Positions 44,908 to 60,394 of a stretch of 64,000 nucleotides of DNA are shown piece by piece. The stretch's first letter is position 1. Every line of letters starts with the position of its first letter. Below the pieces are notes generated by a model. The model saw nothing but the letters and a program-made list of their open reading frames with translations, was not told where the DNA came from and made no database searches. The stretch lies in contig NC_045129.1 in the NCBI RefSeq assembly GCF_007655135.1, positions 33,481,122 through 33,545,121 of the forward strand, written 5' to 3'. Source of the DNA: Punica granatum (Eukaryota > Streptophyta > Magnoliopsida > Myrtales > Lythraceae). A program made the translations under genes and the position numbers.

Positions 44908-47309
44908 TTACAACATGCTGTCTGACCTCGCCGGCAGCCTCCTGAAGAAGTTGAGTGGGGCCGAGGGCAGCTTATGTCTGAACCTAGGATGCCTCAGCAC
45001 GTAAAATCCCATCAGTAGTATCACGACTTGGAATGGGGTCACGTACAGGACCACGGCGGCGATCAGGCAGAAGGACACGAACAGCGTGGTGGCCCTTGGG
45101 TCACGCCAGCTCAGAAGTGCCTGGAACCGCTCTCCTTGGGTTGCCAGGTCGCCGACCACCGTCTGGACCCGCCCTGCTATGCTCCTGAGCCGGTCGTATC
45201 TCATTCGGACAAGGTCAGCTGGCCGAGAAGTTGGGAAGCTATCGAACTCCTCGTCCAGCTCGTCAGGGTGGGCTGCGTGTGCGTGGGAGAGATGAATGTC
45301 CATGTGGGGAGGGTGCCTCGGCCTCCACCGGTAGCTCCATATCCCGATCAGGAAGAGGTACAGGAAAATTGTTGGGAGGATCAACTCTGGATAAAGGACG
45401 AGTATGATGAAGAGGATGTGGATTAGGATGGTAGTGATCGGGTTCTTCCAATGGCATATCTGATCGAACCACTTCCCGATCGAGATCACACCCCTCATGA
45501 CCCCCATGATACGGAAGAAGTTCGCCTTGCTCCTCCTCATGTTCCACATGTGCGAGCCCACGTCGAGCATATACTCCACCACTTCCCTTCTCAGGGGTGG
45601 CTCTGCCCGGCTTAACCTCATCGACACGATTTGCATCGCCTGGTGGTGAAGTAGAACATATAAGTAATTTCAGTAAGACATTCTCCGCGTGAATCCCGGT
45701 AATTACTAGGAATATTTTGCGTTACCTGGTGCCTCAAGCTATCGAGCTGAATCACTGACAGGGGATGGACGTAATGCATCTTCGGTAGCAGAGGCATCGA
45801 GTACATATACAACATGTTCACAAGCGACGCGCACGTGAACCTAACAGCCAGTTGCACTTCGCCCATCTTCTTGACCCCCGAGGGGTGGAGGACAAGAAGT
45901 GGGTAAGAATGCGTGTAGATCCGATCTGCCTCGAGGGTAGAGAGCCGGATGCGAACCTTTCCAATCCTCGAATCCTTTCCAGGTCCACCTTTATCCACGT
46001 GCCCATTGTCGAAGACCCCGATTGTGATCACTGTACATATATCAAAGACCTCCCATGTGTACTGCTCGTTCCACCTTGGGGTGAAGCTATCCACGATTGT
46101 CCGTGTACGGATCCACTTCTGCCCATACTTGGCCACGCAGTAGGCATCAGTGCTCCCTCGACCATCCTTTGATTTCACTGGAATCAGCCCATGGGCGCTT
46201 ATTATCCCGAGCTCAAGAAGTCCAATGCTCGGCTTCCACAGCTGTTTAGCGGTCGGCCTAAGGTCGCTGCTGTAATGGGTTGATTCGTCGAGAACGTGGT
46301 ACCCTCCTTCCAAACAGATCCTCAAATGAATCCTGCTTGCAAACTTGATCTCCTTCTTCTTCTCTCCATCTATGATAGTATGCTTCTCGAGATTATGCCA
46401 CTTCGTGTTAACCGGCTTGTGCTCTAGCCTCCTCTGCACATTCTGCAATGGAATTATACACTTGCCGAAGACCTCGTCCTTATTTGATCCAACCCGATCT
46501 TCGACAGTTAGAATCAAGGGCTCCTCAAAAGGCTCCGAAGCAACAAACATCAAATCCTCGTTCCACATCGGGTTTATGCTCTTGCTTGCAGATATCCTAG
46601 TCCTCAGGGCCTGATTTCCCAATATTGCCTTCACAAAGGCCTCCGGAGCTCTGCTTTTGTCGGTAAGAACCAAATCCTGGGCCTCGATCACATTAACACG
46701 AACATACCAAAGCTTGGGCAACAAGTAAACCTTGGATCGTATATGGGAGAAGCCGCTGGCTCCAACAGCCACAGCATCGGAGTGCCAAGCATCGGCAAAG
46801 GCCTCATCTGCTTGAGTTCCCATCCAAACCGCCAACATCAGCTCCCCTTTAGTCTTAATGCCCCTTCGGTCCTCCAATCGGTACCACTGAGGGGCCAGCG
46901 GGCTATCTGGTGGAGCTCTTTTTGGGATCTCATGGAGCTCGAAGATGACCCGCCCCATGAAATCGTCCACCACGACGTCCTTGTCCTTGACCACAACCTC
47001 AAGGAGCGAGGCTTGAATCCTCTCCTTGGAGAAGGCAAACACCTGTTTCCACTCCGGGTTCGACTTCTTCTCAAAGTGCTTTGTGAGGCCCTTATAGTTC
47101 CCGAGCTTGACTTCCACGTAAGGGTCGCAGCTCCCAGAGACGTCCTTTCCAGGCAAGTCCTTGGCCTTCACGACCCGAACATACAGGTATTGCATCTGCT
47201 CGACGAGGTCATAGGTGCTAGCTAGCTTGTCTCCTATAGGCGCTCCTGCTCCGATGTTCGGAGAGGTTTCTTTCAGGGCAAAGTCTTGGGGTAGAGGAGG
47301 TTTCTGCAT
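44908..47309 (-). CDS. MCTP: multiple C2-domain and transmembrane protein (MCTP/FTIP-like), 771 aa
   Basis: Two exons, 47309..45726 and 45639..44908, in frame; the frame remains open into the short intron. I start at MQKPPLPQDFALKETSPNIG because family members begin this way; the ATG at 47357 would add 16 residues. Three C2 domains follow: YLYVRVVKAKDLPGKDVSGS (about 41-150), WYVRVNVIEAQDLVLTDKSR (about 200-310) and GLLELGIISAHGLIPVKSKD (about 360-480). Each carries the aspartates used for calcium/lipid binding (CDPYVEV, TDAYCVAKYG). The C-terminus is a PRT_C region with AEPPLRREVVEYMLD, MRRSKANFFRIM and two hydrophobic hairpins (ITTILIHILFIILVL and TTLFVSFCLIAAVVLY), ending in FFRRLPARSDSML. 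Such proteins sit in the ER membrane at plasmodesmata and tether it to the plasma membrane; the FTIP1 branch helps move florigen. A single intron near the C2/PRT_C junction is somewhat unusual, since many MCTP genes have none. Confidence 0.93.
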
Positions 47310-48220
47310 CTTTTCTCGTTCAAAGGAAACGAAACCGAAGCGTACCGGTACAGTCACAAGCTGAAACCTCGAAGAGTGGTTTTCCTAGACAAGGGGGCTG
47401 AATAACCTGCCAAGGGGAGGAAAGACAGAAACATAAGAACCTCTTCCCATCGAACACTCGGATCAGCTTTGGCTAAGGAAGGGAGATGAATGTGGAATGG
47501 AATGAAAGTTTGAGTTTTTTGAATCCTTTTGAGTACGAATAGTAAATTCGGGGACCGAACTATGGCGAATAGCAACAAAAGTGAGCAATCACCGGGGGCA
47601 GGCTGATAGCTGAAATGGAGCTTTCTTCCAGTGGATTTGGTCCCACACATATAAAGTCTAAATTCAAGAAACACAAGTCATTGCTTTCTTCCACAGGTTG
47701 GCATTATAATCTCAGCAAAACCGGCAAGAGTGACCAACCAAAAAAAAAAAAAAAAAACACAAGCGCTAACTTATAACTATCAGAATCAAAGTGTGAGCAA
47801 CTTCATCCAAATTTTACCGGAAAATTGATATTTTTGCCTCGTAGAAAACTCGTGCCATTTTCTAAACTGCTCAACTTTACATTAAAGAAATACAGCCTTT
47901 TTTTTATGTTTCTACAACTACCTAAACCAACCCGAACAAAGTCCCCACTTTTAGTTAGACCTGGTCGTTATTCAAATCGAGTAGGAGAAAAGGAACTAGA
48001 AATAACTCACTAAAACACTTAAACAACAACTCCGGTTTGCGCTGGCGGTCGAACCTCGCGACTCCCTCTGTTTCGAGACACCATGAAACCATGCAAGAGA
48101 ATACGACCAAAACGACAGAGAAATTCTATGTATGTAAGCTATACATACTCAAAGATTACAGAGATTACAGAATCTTCACTTAATCCCATGAGGAAAGACT
48201 TAACAGACAGACAGACAGAC

Positions 48221-48261
<41 letters not shown>

Positions 48262-49756
48262 GGAAGTTTTGATTTTGATTACCGTAAAGGAGGGAAGAGG
48301 AAGCTCAATCACTGACTTATGATCAAATCCAAGGCCATGCAGATATGAAAGTTTTGGTATTGGGAATGGCAGTGTTTTTCCCCCACTTTTTTTTTGGGAG
48401 AGTAAACGACTGTGGGAATGTGCAGAGAACAAGAGGGAAGACACACACTTTGCTTTGCTTTTAAAAGGCACCAACTTTATTTGCTGCTTCCATCCCTCTT
48501 CAATGTGTTGTGTTCGAAAGCAGGGCAGCTGGGCAGGTTCACGTACGGTGGCTCTGCTGATCGGATTCTGGCACATGCAGGGAAGGTTTTGCACATTTTT
48601 ACTCGGTCCATGAATCTCGTCCATCAGATACTCTCGATCCCATCTAACCGCACGATGCACCGGATAGCCTGTTAATTAGGACAATAGTGATTCTCGTACC
48701 ACGTGCGCAACTTCTCGTCGAGGCATGAACTAGAGGAGTTCGGGTTTGCTACTAAGAGGGTTTAGTTGACGGATGAGGTTTCGTTGTGAACTTTCGGTGA
48801 CAGAGTAGTGTTGGTTAGGGACTGAAGCTGGGAAATAAAAGAGGTAACGTGGTGTAATTGTACATATCGCTGTCAACGGGGCTACTGTGCTTTCAATGGC
48901 AGTTGGGGAAGTAATGGACTGAATGGGAAGTTAGGTGTGGTTGTTTGGAAAAACAGAAAGAAAGACAACACCGTCATCTCATCCACTCTCCTTCGAGCGA
49001 CTCCCTTCCTCGGCGACTATCTTATCTCGGAGTACAGAGCGGCCATTTCATGTCAACTGTAAAAATATCATCTAAACCAGAATGGGAATTCTCTACGAGC
49101 TTATCTTTGATCTGCATTAGTGCTTGTTCCTCTCATGACAGTCAGGAAGCTGCTATAGTAGAACTACAAATTTTCGAACCTTACGCCTCCGATCCCTTTC
49201 CAGACCCTTAAGGCAAGTACAATAATTGCCAGGAATTCCTAACCGATCCGATCGTACTGACTCAGTTAGAATCACTCAGCAAGATCGACCGTGGGAATGG
49301 AAATTGGGTTTCCTGCAGGAGCAGTTTAAATGCCCACATGCCTGCACTGAAATGTCATGCTGAAATGGTCTTCGAAATTTGCAATGATTGTACAACTGGA
49401 CAAACAGATGGTCCCATCCATGAGAAAGTTATCCCATTATACAAACGGGAACAGAGAATACATGAATTTTGGCAAAATCCTGATTAACTGAACGTAAAAT
49501 TTACCCACAGAAGTGCATCTTCTGTTTCTGTCCATGGTCAGCAAGTACAAGTATCTGGCATTATTAAGTATATAGAAACTGATAATATACGATCTACATT
49601 CTTTTTGAAAGTCTGTTCCTTGAAACAACTCGGGAAATAATATTGAATATTTTTGGTTGTTATATTGTAATACACTGTAATTGGCTTAACAACCCAGGAA
49701 ATGGATATTAAATCAAATTGGCTGAGCTTACAAGGATACAAAAGATGATGAGGTCC
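47310..49756. other. intergenic between TOP6B (3' side) and MCTP (5' side)
   Basis: No supported gene. It holds the MCTP promoter and leader (with an A18 run at about 47738-47756) and the TOP6B 3' flank. The 173-codon minus-strand frame at 48139-48660 runs through a simple repeat and has no domain. Confidence 0.5.
48203..48258. repeat. compound microsatellite (ACAG)n(AG)n upstream of MCTP
   Basis: About five ACAG units pass into about 18 AG units. On the MCTP strand this is a CT run about 0.9 kb upstream of its ATG. Confidence 0.85.
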
Positions 49757-52700
49757 CTACGAGATTAGCCTGAAGCCAATGTTTGGGCTCATACAGCCGA
49801 TGAAGTTGTACTTGGCTTCCAGTGGTTGTATGAATATATCCTCTCTGGGCTCTTCGCTCACACCACTCTGCGTGGCATATTCTAATGCCATTTCGTAGTC
49901 CACCTGCAAGCATGCACATGAATTCCATCCACAATGTGTCGATATCTCAATCTGTATTGGGAAAATCAAATTCAAGACAGATTCGGCCAGAACGCTGAGG
50001 AAATTACCTGTTCCACATGCTGAGCAAGTTTTTGCCTGAAGGTATCTTTCGTAATCAGACGAGTCGACACTTTGCTTAGAAGCTCTGCATCCTCACCTTC
50101 ATATCGTCTCTTCTTCGAACCATGTAATTCTGCCATTTCTTTCAAACCATCATATATGGCACCACTATAACTGGGAATGTACCTGCAGAACATCTGGTCA
50201 ACCATTTATTTCTCGCAGAAGAGAAGGAAAAAAAGATCCGAGGCAGTGCCCCGTGAATGAAATAGTAGATGAGATAGGAAATTTTACCAGCTTAACCTTC
50301 GTTTTCTTTCCTGTTGCTCACGGGCTTGGATTTTCTTCACAATTTTAGTCTTAAGCTGGGTGCAGCACTGCTGGATGGCAGACTGCAGAATATTGTCGGG
50401 TGAGAAAACTAGCTATCTCCGAAAACCTTAAAAGCAAATCCTACCCACCTTGACAGCAGAAGCTATTTCACTTATGTCATCTCCGATATACTCCTTTCCT
50501 GTTCCTTTAAATGGGATCTTAGTACTTACAACGCTCACAAAGACCCCAATTTTATCTTGCCACTGGCTGATCTTGTAACTACTCCAGCTGCAGAAACAAA
50601 TATTAGTTGGATTTTTATCTGTTTGCGCTTATATAATTCTGTCATTGCTAGTGCATGAACAAATCAAGTTCTAGAACTCAGCCACTAAGGAATCCAACAA
50701 AGATGTCAGTCTGAGAGAGAGAGAGAGAGAGAGAGGATACTTGATTCTCTTAATAGCGGTCCTGGTGACAACATCAGCTCCTTGCTCGAAAAGGAGAGGA
50801 ATTCGGTTTGCAAACCGAAATATATTTATCCCCTGAAAATAAACATTCAGGATTTGGTCAGCCACAGATGTGAATACAAGAGTATGCAGCACTTACAATG
50901 TTTTTTCATCAGACATCTCACGGACGGCTGCTCCAAACTAAAGTAGGAACCATACAAGAAATGAACTAATTGATAAAAGAGCATTTCTAAGCAACAATCT
51001 TCTCATGATAAGCTTTGATACAAAATATGTCAAACCGAACTTTAATTACTGGAAGCTGCAGTTGACACTAGCTTCCTGAAACCACTTAACAACTATTCTA
51101 TCACCGATATTTTACTGCCAAGCCATATAATCGCGAAGAAACATATATTCAACCTGTAAGGGAACATAATTTGAATGGTAAAAACACTCACAAGTTTGAC
51201 ATCTTTTCCCCCAATACTGACGCCAGCTTCTACAATAAATGGGTGGCCTTCAAATACTTGCGCACTGTGTCAAGCATCAGCTTTGAAAATATTAAAAATA
51301 TTGGTGGAATAGCATGATAAATCATATTATTCAGTAAGCGCTATGCTTCTCAAAAAATATGTAGGTGAAGAATGCAGTGCAAAAGGTATGAAAATTAAAT
51401 AGTGTTGGATCTAGGAAAGTTCACATTTGAAGACAACCTGCCAGAATAAGTAGAAACCAAGTCTGGGTGTAGTTCCTTTATTATTCCAAGACGTAGATTA
51501 TACTCTCCAGCAGGACTAAGACACTGAAAGTTGTCTAAAGTCAGATAAAATTTTAATACTAATCATGTCAAGGAAAGATACAAAAATGAAACCAGAAGTT
51601 CGATAATAGAAGCAAAGAGGATAAAATACTGAGTGGGTAGCTTACCTTACCACTAGGATCATCAAACTTTGCTTGTCGGAATAACTGATGAATACGAACT
51701 ATTTGCTGATCAGTTAAAGACTTAACAGCCATTTTTGGGCTAAAGTCAGGACCCATTTCTCCTGAAAATGTAGGGTGCTATTGCAGTAAGATTGACTGAC
51801 GTATTGTAAGAGAGGCAAGAAATATCCAAGAATATGCCAGGGCAAATGCATTTTCAATAAATAAATTTATTAAAGAATTTAAATTAGAAAATAGACATGC
51901 ACTAACCTATCAACCGTTCTGCATAAGATTTTCCAATATTAACAAATTCATGCTGAAGAAACTGAAGAAGGTTCTGTTTAGAAGTCTCTGCTATGAGGCG
52001 CTTAATGAGGAGCAAATCTACAGATGATGGATGATGTTTCGTCTCAAGCGGAACAGGAGGCATAGAATCTGTTCTCCGTGCAAATTTTATGGTCATATTT
52101 TTACTGCAAAAATAGACAAAACGCAGATTGAGAAAACAAGTACGCATAGATATGCGTATACTACAGGGACAAAGAGAGGGAGAGGGGAGAGACAGAGAGA
52201 GCAGAGAGAGCATACTCAGATGCATCTGAAATAAATTTGAAAAGTAATTGTGCATAAGGGGTGATGACAGCCATCTGTCGCATATAATGCAATATCTTTG
52301 CCTGCACAAACCATAAATAAATTAAATTGTCTTCCTATAAAAGGAACATTATTATTGAAAGAAAAAATAAATTACCTAAAAATCCTCAAACATAAGCTTA
52401 GTTGCTCGATTAACTATGAATTGCTATTTAGACCTACAAGGTCCACACTGGTAAGCCAGATTATACATACACGGTAAGTAGTCCAGTTTCCCTCGATTAC
52501 AACTTGAATTTTAGCGCCATGCCACCTTTCCTTATTTTCTTGTTTCTCATGTAAATGAATGTGAGGTATGTTCCTGTAATTTACAAAGGAGGTATCAATG
52601 AGGGTGCCCTTTTTCTAGATATGGCAGGTATGAATGATGTAATTATCTGTCTTGCACTTTTACAAAGTATAAAATCATACCGATGAATATCGATATCAAG

Positions 52701-54638
52701 CCTGCAGAATGATATATAGTTTTGGGCTTTCATCGATGATGAAATCTCTATGGGGAGTCCTGTACTCATCTTGGACCAAATCAATGCCTGAAAAAATCAA
52801 GACAAACAAAATTTTGTGCTTTCGAAATGACAGAAAAGAATAGGTAGGAATATTCTCTTGCATGCTTTTAGCATTCATGTCTTTAATTACAAAAGCAAGT
52901 AGTTACATCTGAAAATTGTGATATTACCATCTTTGCACCAAGACCAAATTTGCCACGCGTCTGCTTCAAGCCATATTTTGTTCCTGACAACACTGCATGA
53001 ACAAACAGATTCAGAGAAGCTCATGGCCAATAGCTACAGGTACTCAAATCCACATGGAAAATGGTCTTCAGCTGATAACCTAAGGAAGTTGGACACTTTA
53101 ATACCTCTTCCAAACATATTTGGAATGTCATCATGGGGCATCCCTTTTCCATTATCCTACAGAAGTGTTAAGCAATAACGAGCATCAGTCTACAGCAAAT
53201 ATTTTATTTTTGACTTAATATGGCAACTATAACAAAACATGGGCAAGAACAAGTACATGACGGAGGAAGAAGACCAACAGAAGGAATGAATCACACCTTG
53301 CAAGTCACCCTGTAAAATGATGCCTCACCTCGACCCTTTATTCCTTTTACAGGTGTAGGCTCTTTAGTTTTCTTCCCAAGGAGAGCGTTCTTTGCTTGAA
53401 TCTCCTGATTTCGAGCTTCCTTAGCTAATCGTTTCTGCATGGAGGGAGAATGCAGGACATTCATTCGAAGAACGATATGAGTAATACGTGCACTTATTAG
53501 AAACCAGGGAGGTATGTCATATGCAATATTCCCCTGTCCCCGAAGGGCTTTACTGAAAACCATGGTCTCCAAGATCTAGTATATTGTTTTTCTTGATGTA
53601 AACATGAACTTTGACAAAATATGACACAGGTGATGAACACCAATCACAGGGTTCTCAAAATTATGTGCACCTAATGAGATGATGTATGTCGAGACTTGTC
53701 GTCAAGACTATTGAATACTATAAAATAGCAGTTACTGCAAAATCAAGAAAACTAAAGCTGTGGACTAATCAGCGATATGGAAGCCAGGAGGCAAAGTACT
53801 GGTAGCGCGCACATATCGTCAAAGTCAGCGGTATGAAGCCTCAGTACTCTCAGCATTTGATCTGATAGCACCTTACTAACTGGGGAGGTGATTTTCACTT
53901 CAAGAAGTTACAAAAGAACCACATAGTTCAGGATATTATACCAACACAATACAATTCGAGGAGAAGGCATGTTAAGTAAGTGCATGAACACACCTCACGA
54001 GCCTTAGCCGACTCATAATCGTCATACAATGCCTCATCAACACGTTCTCGATCGACAAGACCAATCATGGAGTTGAACTCACTCCTCTCTATCTCTTCAC
54101 TGCAACAAACTTGTCCAGTTCAGAAAGAAGCAATCCTGAATTTTCTCTTTCCGACATATATCTCAAGTAAAAATTCTGACAAAAACCCATAAGTTCACTA
54201 AGTGCTTACATTGTTATTTCTACCACTGGAAGCTCAGAAATGGACTCAGCCGAATCGAGAGCATTTTCGACAAGCTCCCTCACGGTGGTGTACAGGCATT
54301 TCCCAGGCTGCAGTCGCATTGAGAACACGGCAGCATACACTTGTTAACATTCTCAACACAATCACAGTCAGATTCACAGAGAGAAGTTCAGACGGACAAA
54401 TCCTTCGAAGAGAGCTTACATTATCAAAACCGGCAATGTTCTTATTCTCCGCGAAGAATTCAGCCGGAGACTCTGCAACAAACAAACACGCAAGTTACTC
54501 GCGACGATAGTGAACATGAAATCATCAGCTCGGGTGCTGCTTACTCTGCTTGAGCACGCTCTCCTTGGGCTTCCTCCTGGTCTTCGATTTGCCCTTCTTT
54601 GGCTCCACCGAGCTCTCGCTGCTGCCTCCAGTTTCCAT
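49757..54638 (-). CDS. TOP6B: DNA topoisomerase VI subunit B (19 exons, 673 aa)
   Basis: Minus-strand exons: 54638..54545, 54472..54420, 54307..54210, 54099..53994, 53434..53297, 53156..53105, 52992..52928, 52787..52681, 52573..52471, 52301..52216, 52103..51907, 51761..51646, 51523..51438, 51264..51192, 50832..50741, 50587..50449, 50382..50288, 50182..50008 and 49903..49757. All joins keep frame; 673 residues match the about 670 of plant TOP6B. The basic N-terminus KKGKSKTRRKPKE precedes the GHKL ATPase: N box RELVENALD (Glu63, Asn64), G1 DNGKGMPHDD (164-173), G2 GKFGLGAKM (194-202). Then come the helix-two-turns-helix and transducer regions (FRFANRIPLLFEQGADV, KEYIGDDISEIASAVKSA) and a plant C-terminal tail with VDYEMALEYATQSGVSEEPR. 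With the SPO11-3-type A subunit it cleaves DNA in an ATP-dependent cycle and is needed for endoreduplication. It is not the meiotic MTOPVIB, which lacks much of this conservation. An in-frame ATG at 54725 is possible. Confidence 0.95.
50712..50735. repeat. (GA)n microsatellite in a TOP6B intron
   Basis: A GA run immediately inside the donor side of the intron that follows exon 15. It lies a few bases from the GTATCC donor and could affect splicing strength. Confidence 0.75.
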
Positions 54639-55841
54639 CAGAAGAGCACAACCGGCCGGAGGATCTCCTCCGATCGCCGGTTCTTCAACCGCTGCGACCA
54701 GAGACTGGCCGAGCTGCAAATGCAAATTGAGCTAGGGATTGTTAGTGGCAGAGGATACGGTGCGTCTCATCCTCACGGATGGAGTTGCATCTTCCAATAA
54801 GAATGAAGGACCTGAGGTTAATGATCACCCAGGAGGTCATTAGTCAACGCAATGGACGGCAGAGATTGAACGTTGGACTCTGCGCGTGCTAAAGTCATGT
54901 TGTGGGCGTGCCATAGAAAATAATCATTTTCGCGCCAGATAGAGCGGGAACGAAACGGGGCTCGAAAAGCCGAGAAAGCAGATTGGATGATGGGCCGGGC
55001 CCATGGGCTCGATCAGCATTGGCAATATCCGGCCCAATACTTGCTCTGTATTTTCTTTGCCCTTTCTGTTTCTTTTGGGATAAAATTAGCACTCATAATC
55101 GTCTCGAGCCTTATCATAGGAGTTTTTTTTAATAATATAACTGAAACTTATAATAAAACGTCTACTCACGTGAAAAAGCTATGAACTCTTGATTGATAGT
55201 GAATGATCTCGATTTTTCAAAAAATCGTACTAATTAATATTTCATAGATATAAAAGCTATCATTTCTCTCTGCTTTTAATTTTAATTTTTAATATTTTTA
55301 ATTAGAGAACCATGATCCCAGCCTTACTTGATCACCACCCCCTTCGTATGGACCCATTTTAATTGTCTTATATGATATTATATATAATTTTTTGTTCCAT
55401 GTATTAGACCCATTAATTTCTTTTTTAACCGAAAATTTTTTTTACTCATGTTAAGCCTCATTTCTCTACTTTTCCTTACAAAAGATGGACAAGGGAAATG
55501 AGATACATTGCAATACAAAAAGATCGGCTCGGTCCTAACAATACCATCCCGTGGCACATGCCAAAAGAATCATCAAATGCTTTCTTTGTTCTTTGGTTCT
55601 ATGAAGCAAATCGCTGCATAGTATCGAAAATCATCCTTCTATATATGCACGACAATGGATAAACAATTAAGTAATGTGCTTAGTCGAGTAGAAGATATTG
55701 TTCTTGTGACTTACGCATTGATGATGGGACTCAAGTCGAGGTAAAAGATCTAGCACACCTGATATCATGATTTTCGGGTATGCCTAATTAAAAGTTGAAA
55801 TAATTGATTATGATTTACTATTGAAAATTATCTAATATAAA

Positions 55842-56005
55842 TTGGTTCGAGTGGTTCGGCACTTGTTTTCCTTGAATAAGGTCTTAAGTTCACATCTTAT
55901 GAATGGAGAAAATTCACGTTGAGAGAGTTTTATCATTTAGTGGACCGTTTTGGTCGAACTTGATTTGAGACACATTGGGCTTCCGGACATTAGGTGCACA
56001 CCGAA
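55842..56005 (+). repeat. tRNA-derived SINE-like repeat, copy 1
   Basis: Starts TTGGTTCGAGTGGTTCGGCA, a box-A-like region, followed by AAGTTCACATC in the box-B position, then GAATGGAGAAAATTC, GAGAGTTTTAT and ATTGGGCTTCCGGACA. The same series of phrases recurs in two other places in this spacer. Box motifs are imperfect, so polymerase III origin is inference. Confidence 0.5.
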
Positions 56006-56028
56006 GAAAAAGAAACTCCTTTGAAATA

Positions 56029-56160
56029 TAAGGTCTCAAGTTTGAGTCCTTGTGAATTCAGAAAATCCATGCTGTGAGGGCTTTATCCCATAGTGGGCTG
56101 ATCATGCTTGACTGGATTAATGGGGACCTAATTGGGCTTCCGGATACCAACGTTCATACC
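56029..56160 (+). repeat. SINE-like repeat, copy 2 (5'-truncated) with 16-bp direct repeats
   Basis: Same family as copy 1 (AAGGTCTCAAGTTTGAGTCC, GCTTTATCCCATAGTGGGC, ATTGGGCTTCCGGATACC). AAACTCCTTTGAAATA occurs immediately before (56013-56028) and after (56161-56176), a 16-bp direct repeat of the size expected for a retroposon target duplication. Confidence 0.55.
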
Positions 56161-56631
56161 AAACTCCTTTGAAATAGATGAAGTTTGACATGCCGGAAAT
56201 AATTTTCAAAATACATGTCGTCAAACGTAAATTAATTGGTCCACATTTTATATTTATTATAAAGGAGATTTACGTGTCTAGTAAATATATATATTTTTGC
56301 GATTTTTTTTCCTCATAGAAGTTTTCTCCTTGTCATTTTAAACATTTTTATAGTACTTTAGGCATGTTTCATCCCTTTGAGATTGCATTACTGCTTTTTC
56401 CACCCCAAAAAACTATTTCTATATAATGATTTACTAATTTGTTATTTATCTTCACAACCTCGTCATGTTTCCTCCTTTAGAAAATGATGAATGCTAGCTG
56501 GCTGGGATACGCCTAAGTTTACTTTATGCTCTATAAATTAGATCTTTTTGGTTAGTAATTAATATTGATTATTGATAGTTGATAGTACCATCTTTCAGAA
56601 CCTGTGAATCTAATATAATTTTTTTTTCAAT

Positions 56632-56702
56632 GAAGATTTTTGATTTAAGTTTTATGAATGGAGAAAATTTCATGATTAGAAGAGTTTTATCTCTTAATGA
56701 AT
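56632..56702 (+). repeat. SINE-like repeat, copy 3 (fragment)
   Basis: Shares TTAAGTTTTATGAATGGAGA, AAAATT and GAGTTTTATC with copy 1. Only the middle part is recognisable. Confidence 0.4.
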
Positions 56703-57601
56703 CGATTCACCGTTGAGTTTTTAGCTACCATTATACCATTGAAAAAAACAAAGTATAAGAAGACATTAAAATAACTCTCGATTATTTGCATTTTTTTGGG
56801 TGGGCAACTCTTGATTATTAACATTTGCAAAAACAATACAATTCTCAGTATAATAACGTTTTGAATTTTCATTTAAAAGAGAGAATCAGGTGGTAGGCTT
56901 TTTCCTCACCGAATAAGATGAATTTATAAATATCGTTGCCGATTGAATACTTCTGAAGCGGATTGTTTATGAAACTTATGAGTGTTCTGGTCTCGTAAAT
57001 GTCGTGGTTCAGTACTGTCGAGTGAATTCTCTTTCAAAACTTATACTCAATTAAATGAAATTTTCTTCTTCCATCCTTACTACATATAAGACTCGTATTA
57101 ATTTAAAGAATATGACACATTACGTCATGTCACCAATCAATGATATGTATTATGCGGTAGCAGATCAAAATTAACGGGCCCCAGGGGCCGGGCATGCATA
57201 TGAATATCATCCATGATATTCATACTTCACTAAGTAGAAAGAAATTCTTCACAACCATAACATGTTCAAGTTCGACTCAATGCTAGCTTTTATGCGTAAA
57301 GCATACAACGATGTCTAAAAGTAAAATGTATATATGAGACCGATTCATATTCCATCAAATGTTTTAGTGTCGCCCATGATCAGGTCCAAGAAGATTTCCC
57401 AGAGTAGAGAAGTTGTAAAAGAGCTGGAACGATTCGAAATCTCTCTCCTGCCCATGAAAGTACTCCCGTATTTTCGGAAAGCGACAGCAAAGAAGCATCT
57501 GCTCACAAAAAAAAAAAAAAGAAGGAAGGAAGCTAGAGTATGTAGAGCAAAAGTAGTTCAACATTGATGCCGACAACTAGAACGTTACTTCGGTCTGTTT
57601 G

Positions 57602-60394
<2,793 letters not shown>

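Larger units (their letters stand above)
54639..57601. other. intergenic between TOP6B and the GH1 pseudogene
   Basis: No supported gene. The first 300 bp is the TOP6B promoter side. The rest is AT-rich and carries three SINE-like repeat copies listed separately, plus an A15-type run at about 57509-57521. Confidence 0.5.

Noticed and set aside
45618..45725. MCTP C-terminal extension read through the intron
   Set aside because: The frame is open by chance; splicing at 45726/45639 restores the conserved LRHQ-AMQIVSMRLSRAEPP sequence.
48139..48660. 173-codon minus-strand ORF
   Set aside because: Its C-terminal part is translated microsatellite and the rest lacks any family pattern.
49757..54638. 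Meiotic MTOPVIB (SPO11 partner) instead of TOP6B
   Set aside because: The full GHKL motifs and the 673-residue length match the somatic TOP6B; MTOPVIB is much more diverged.
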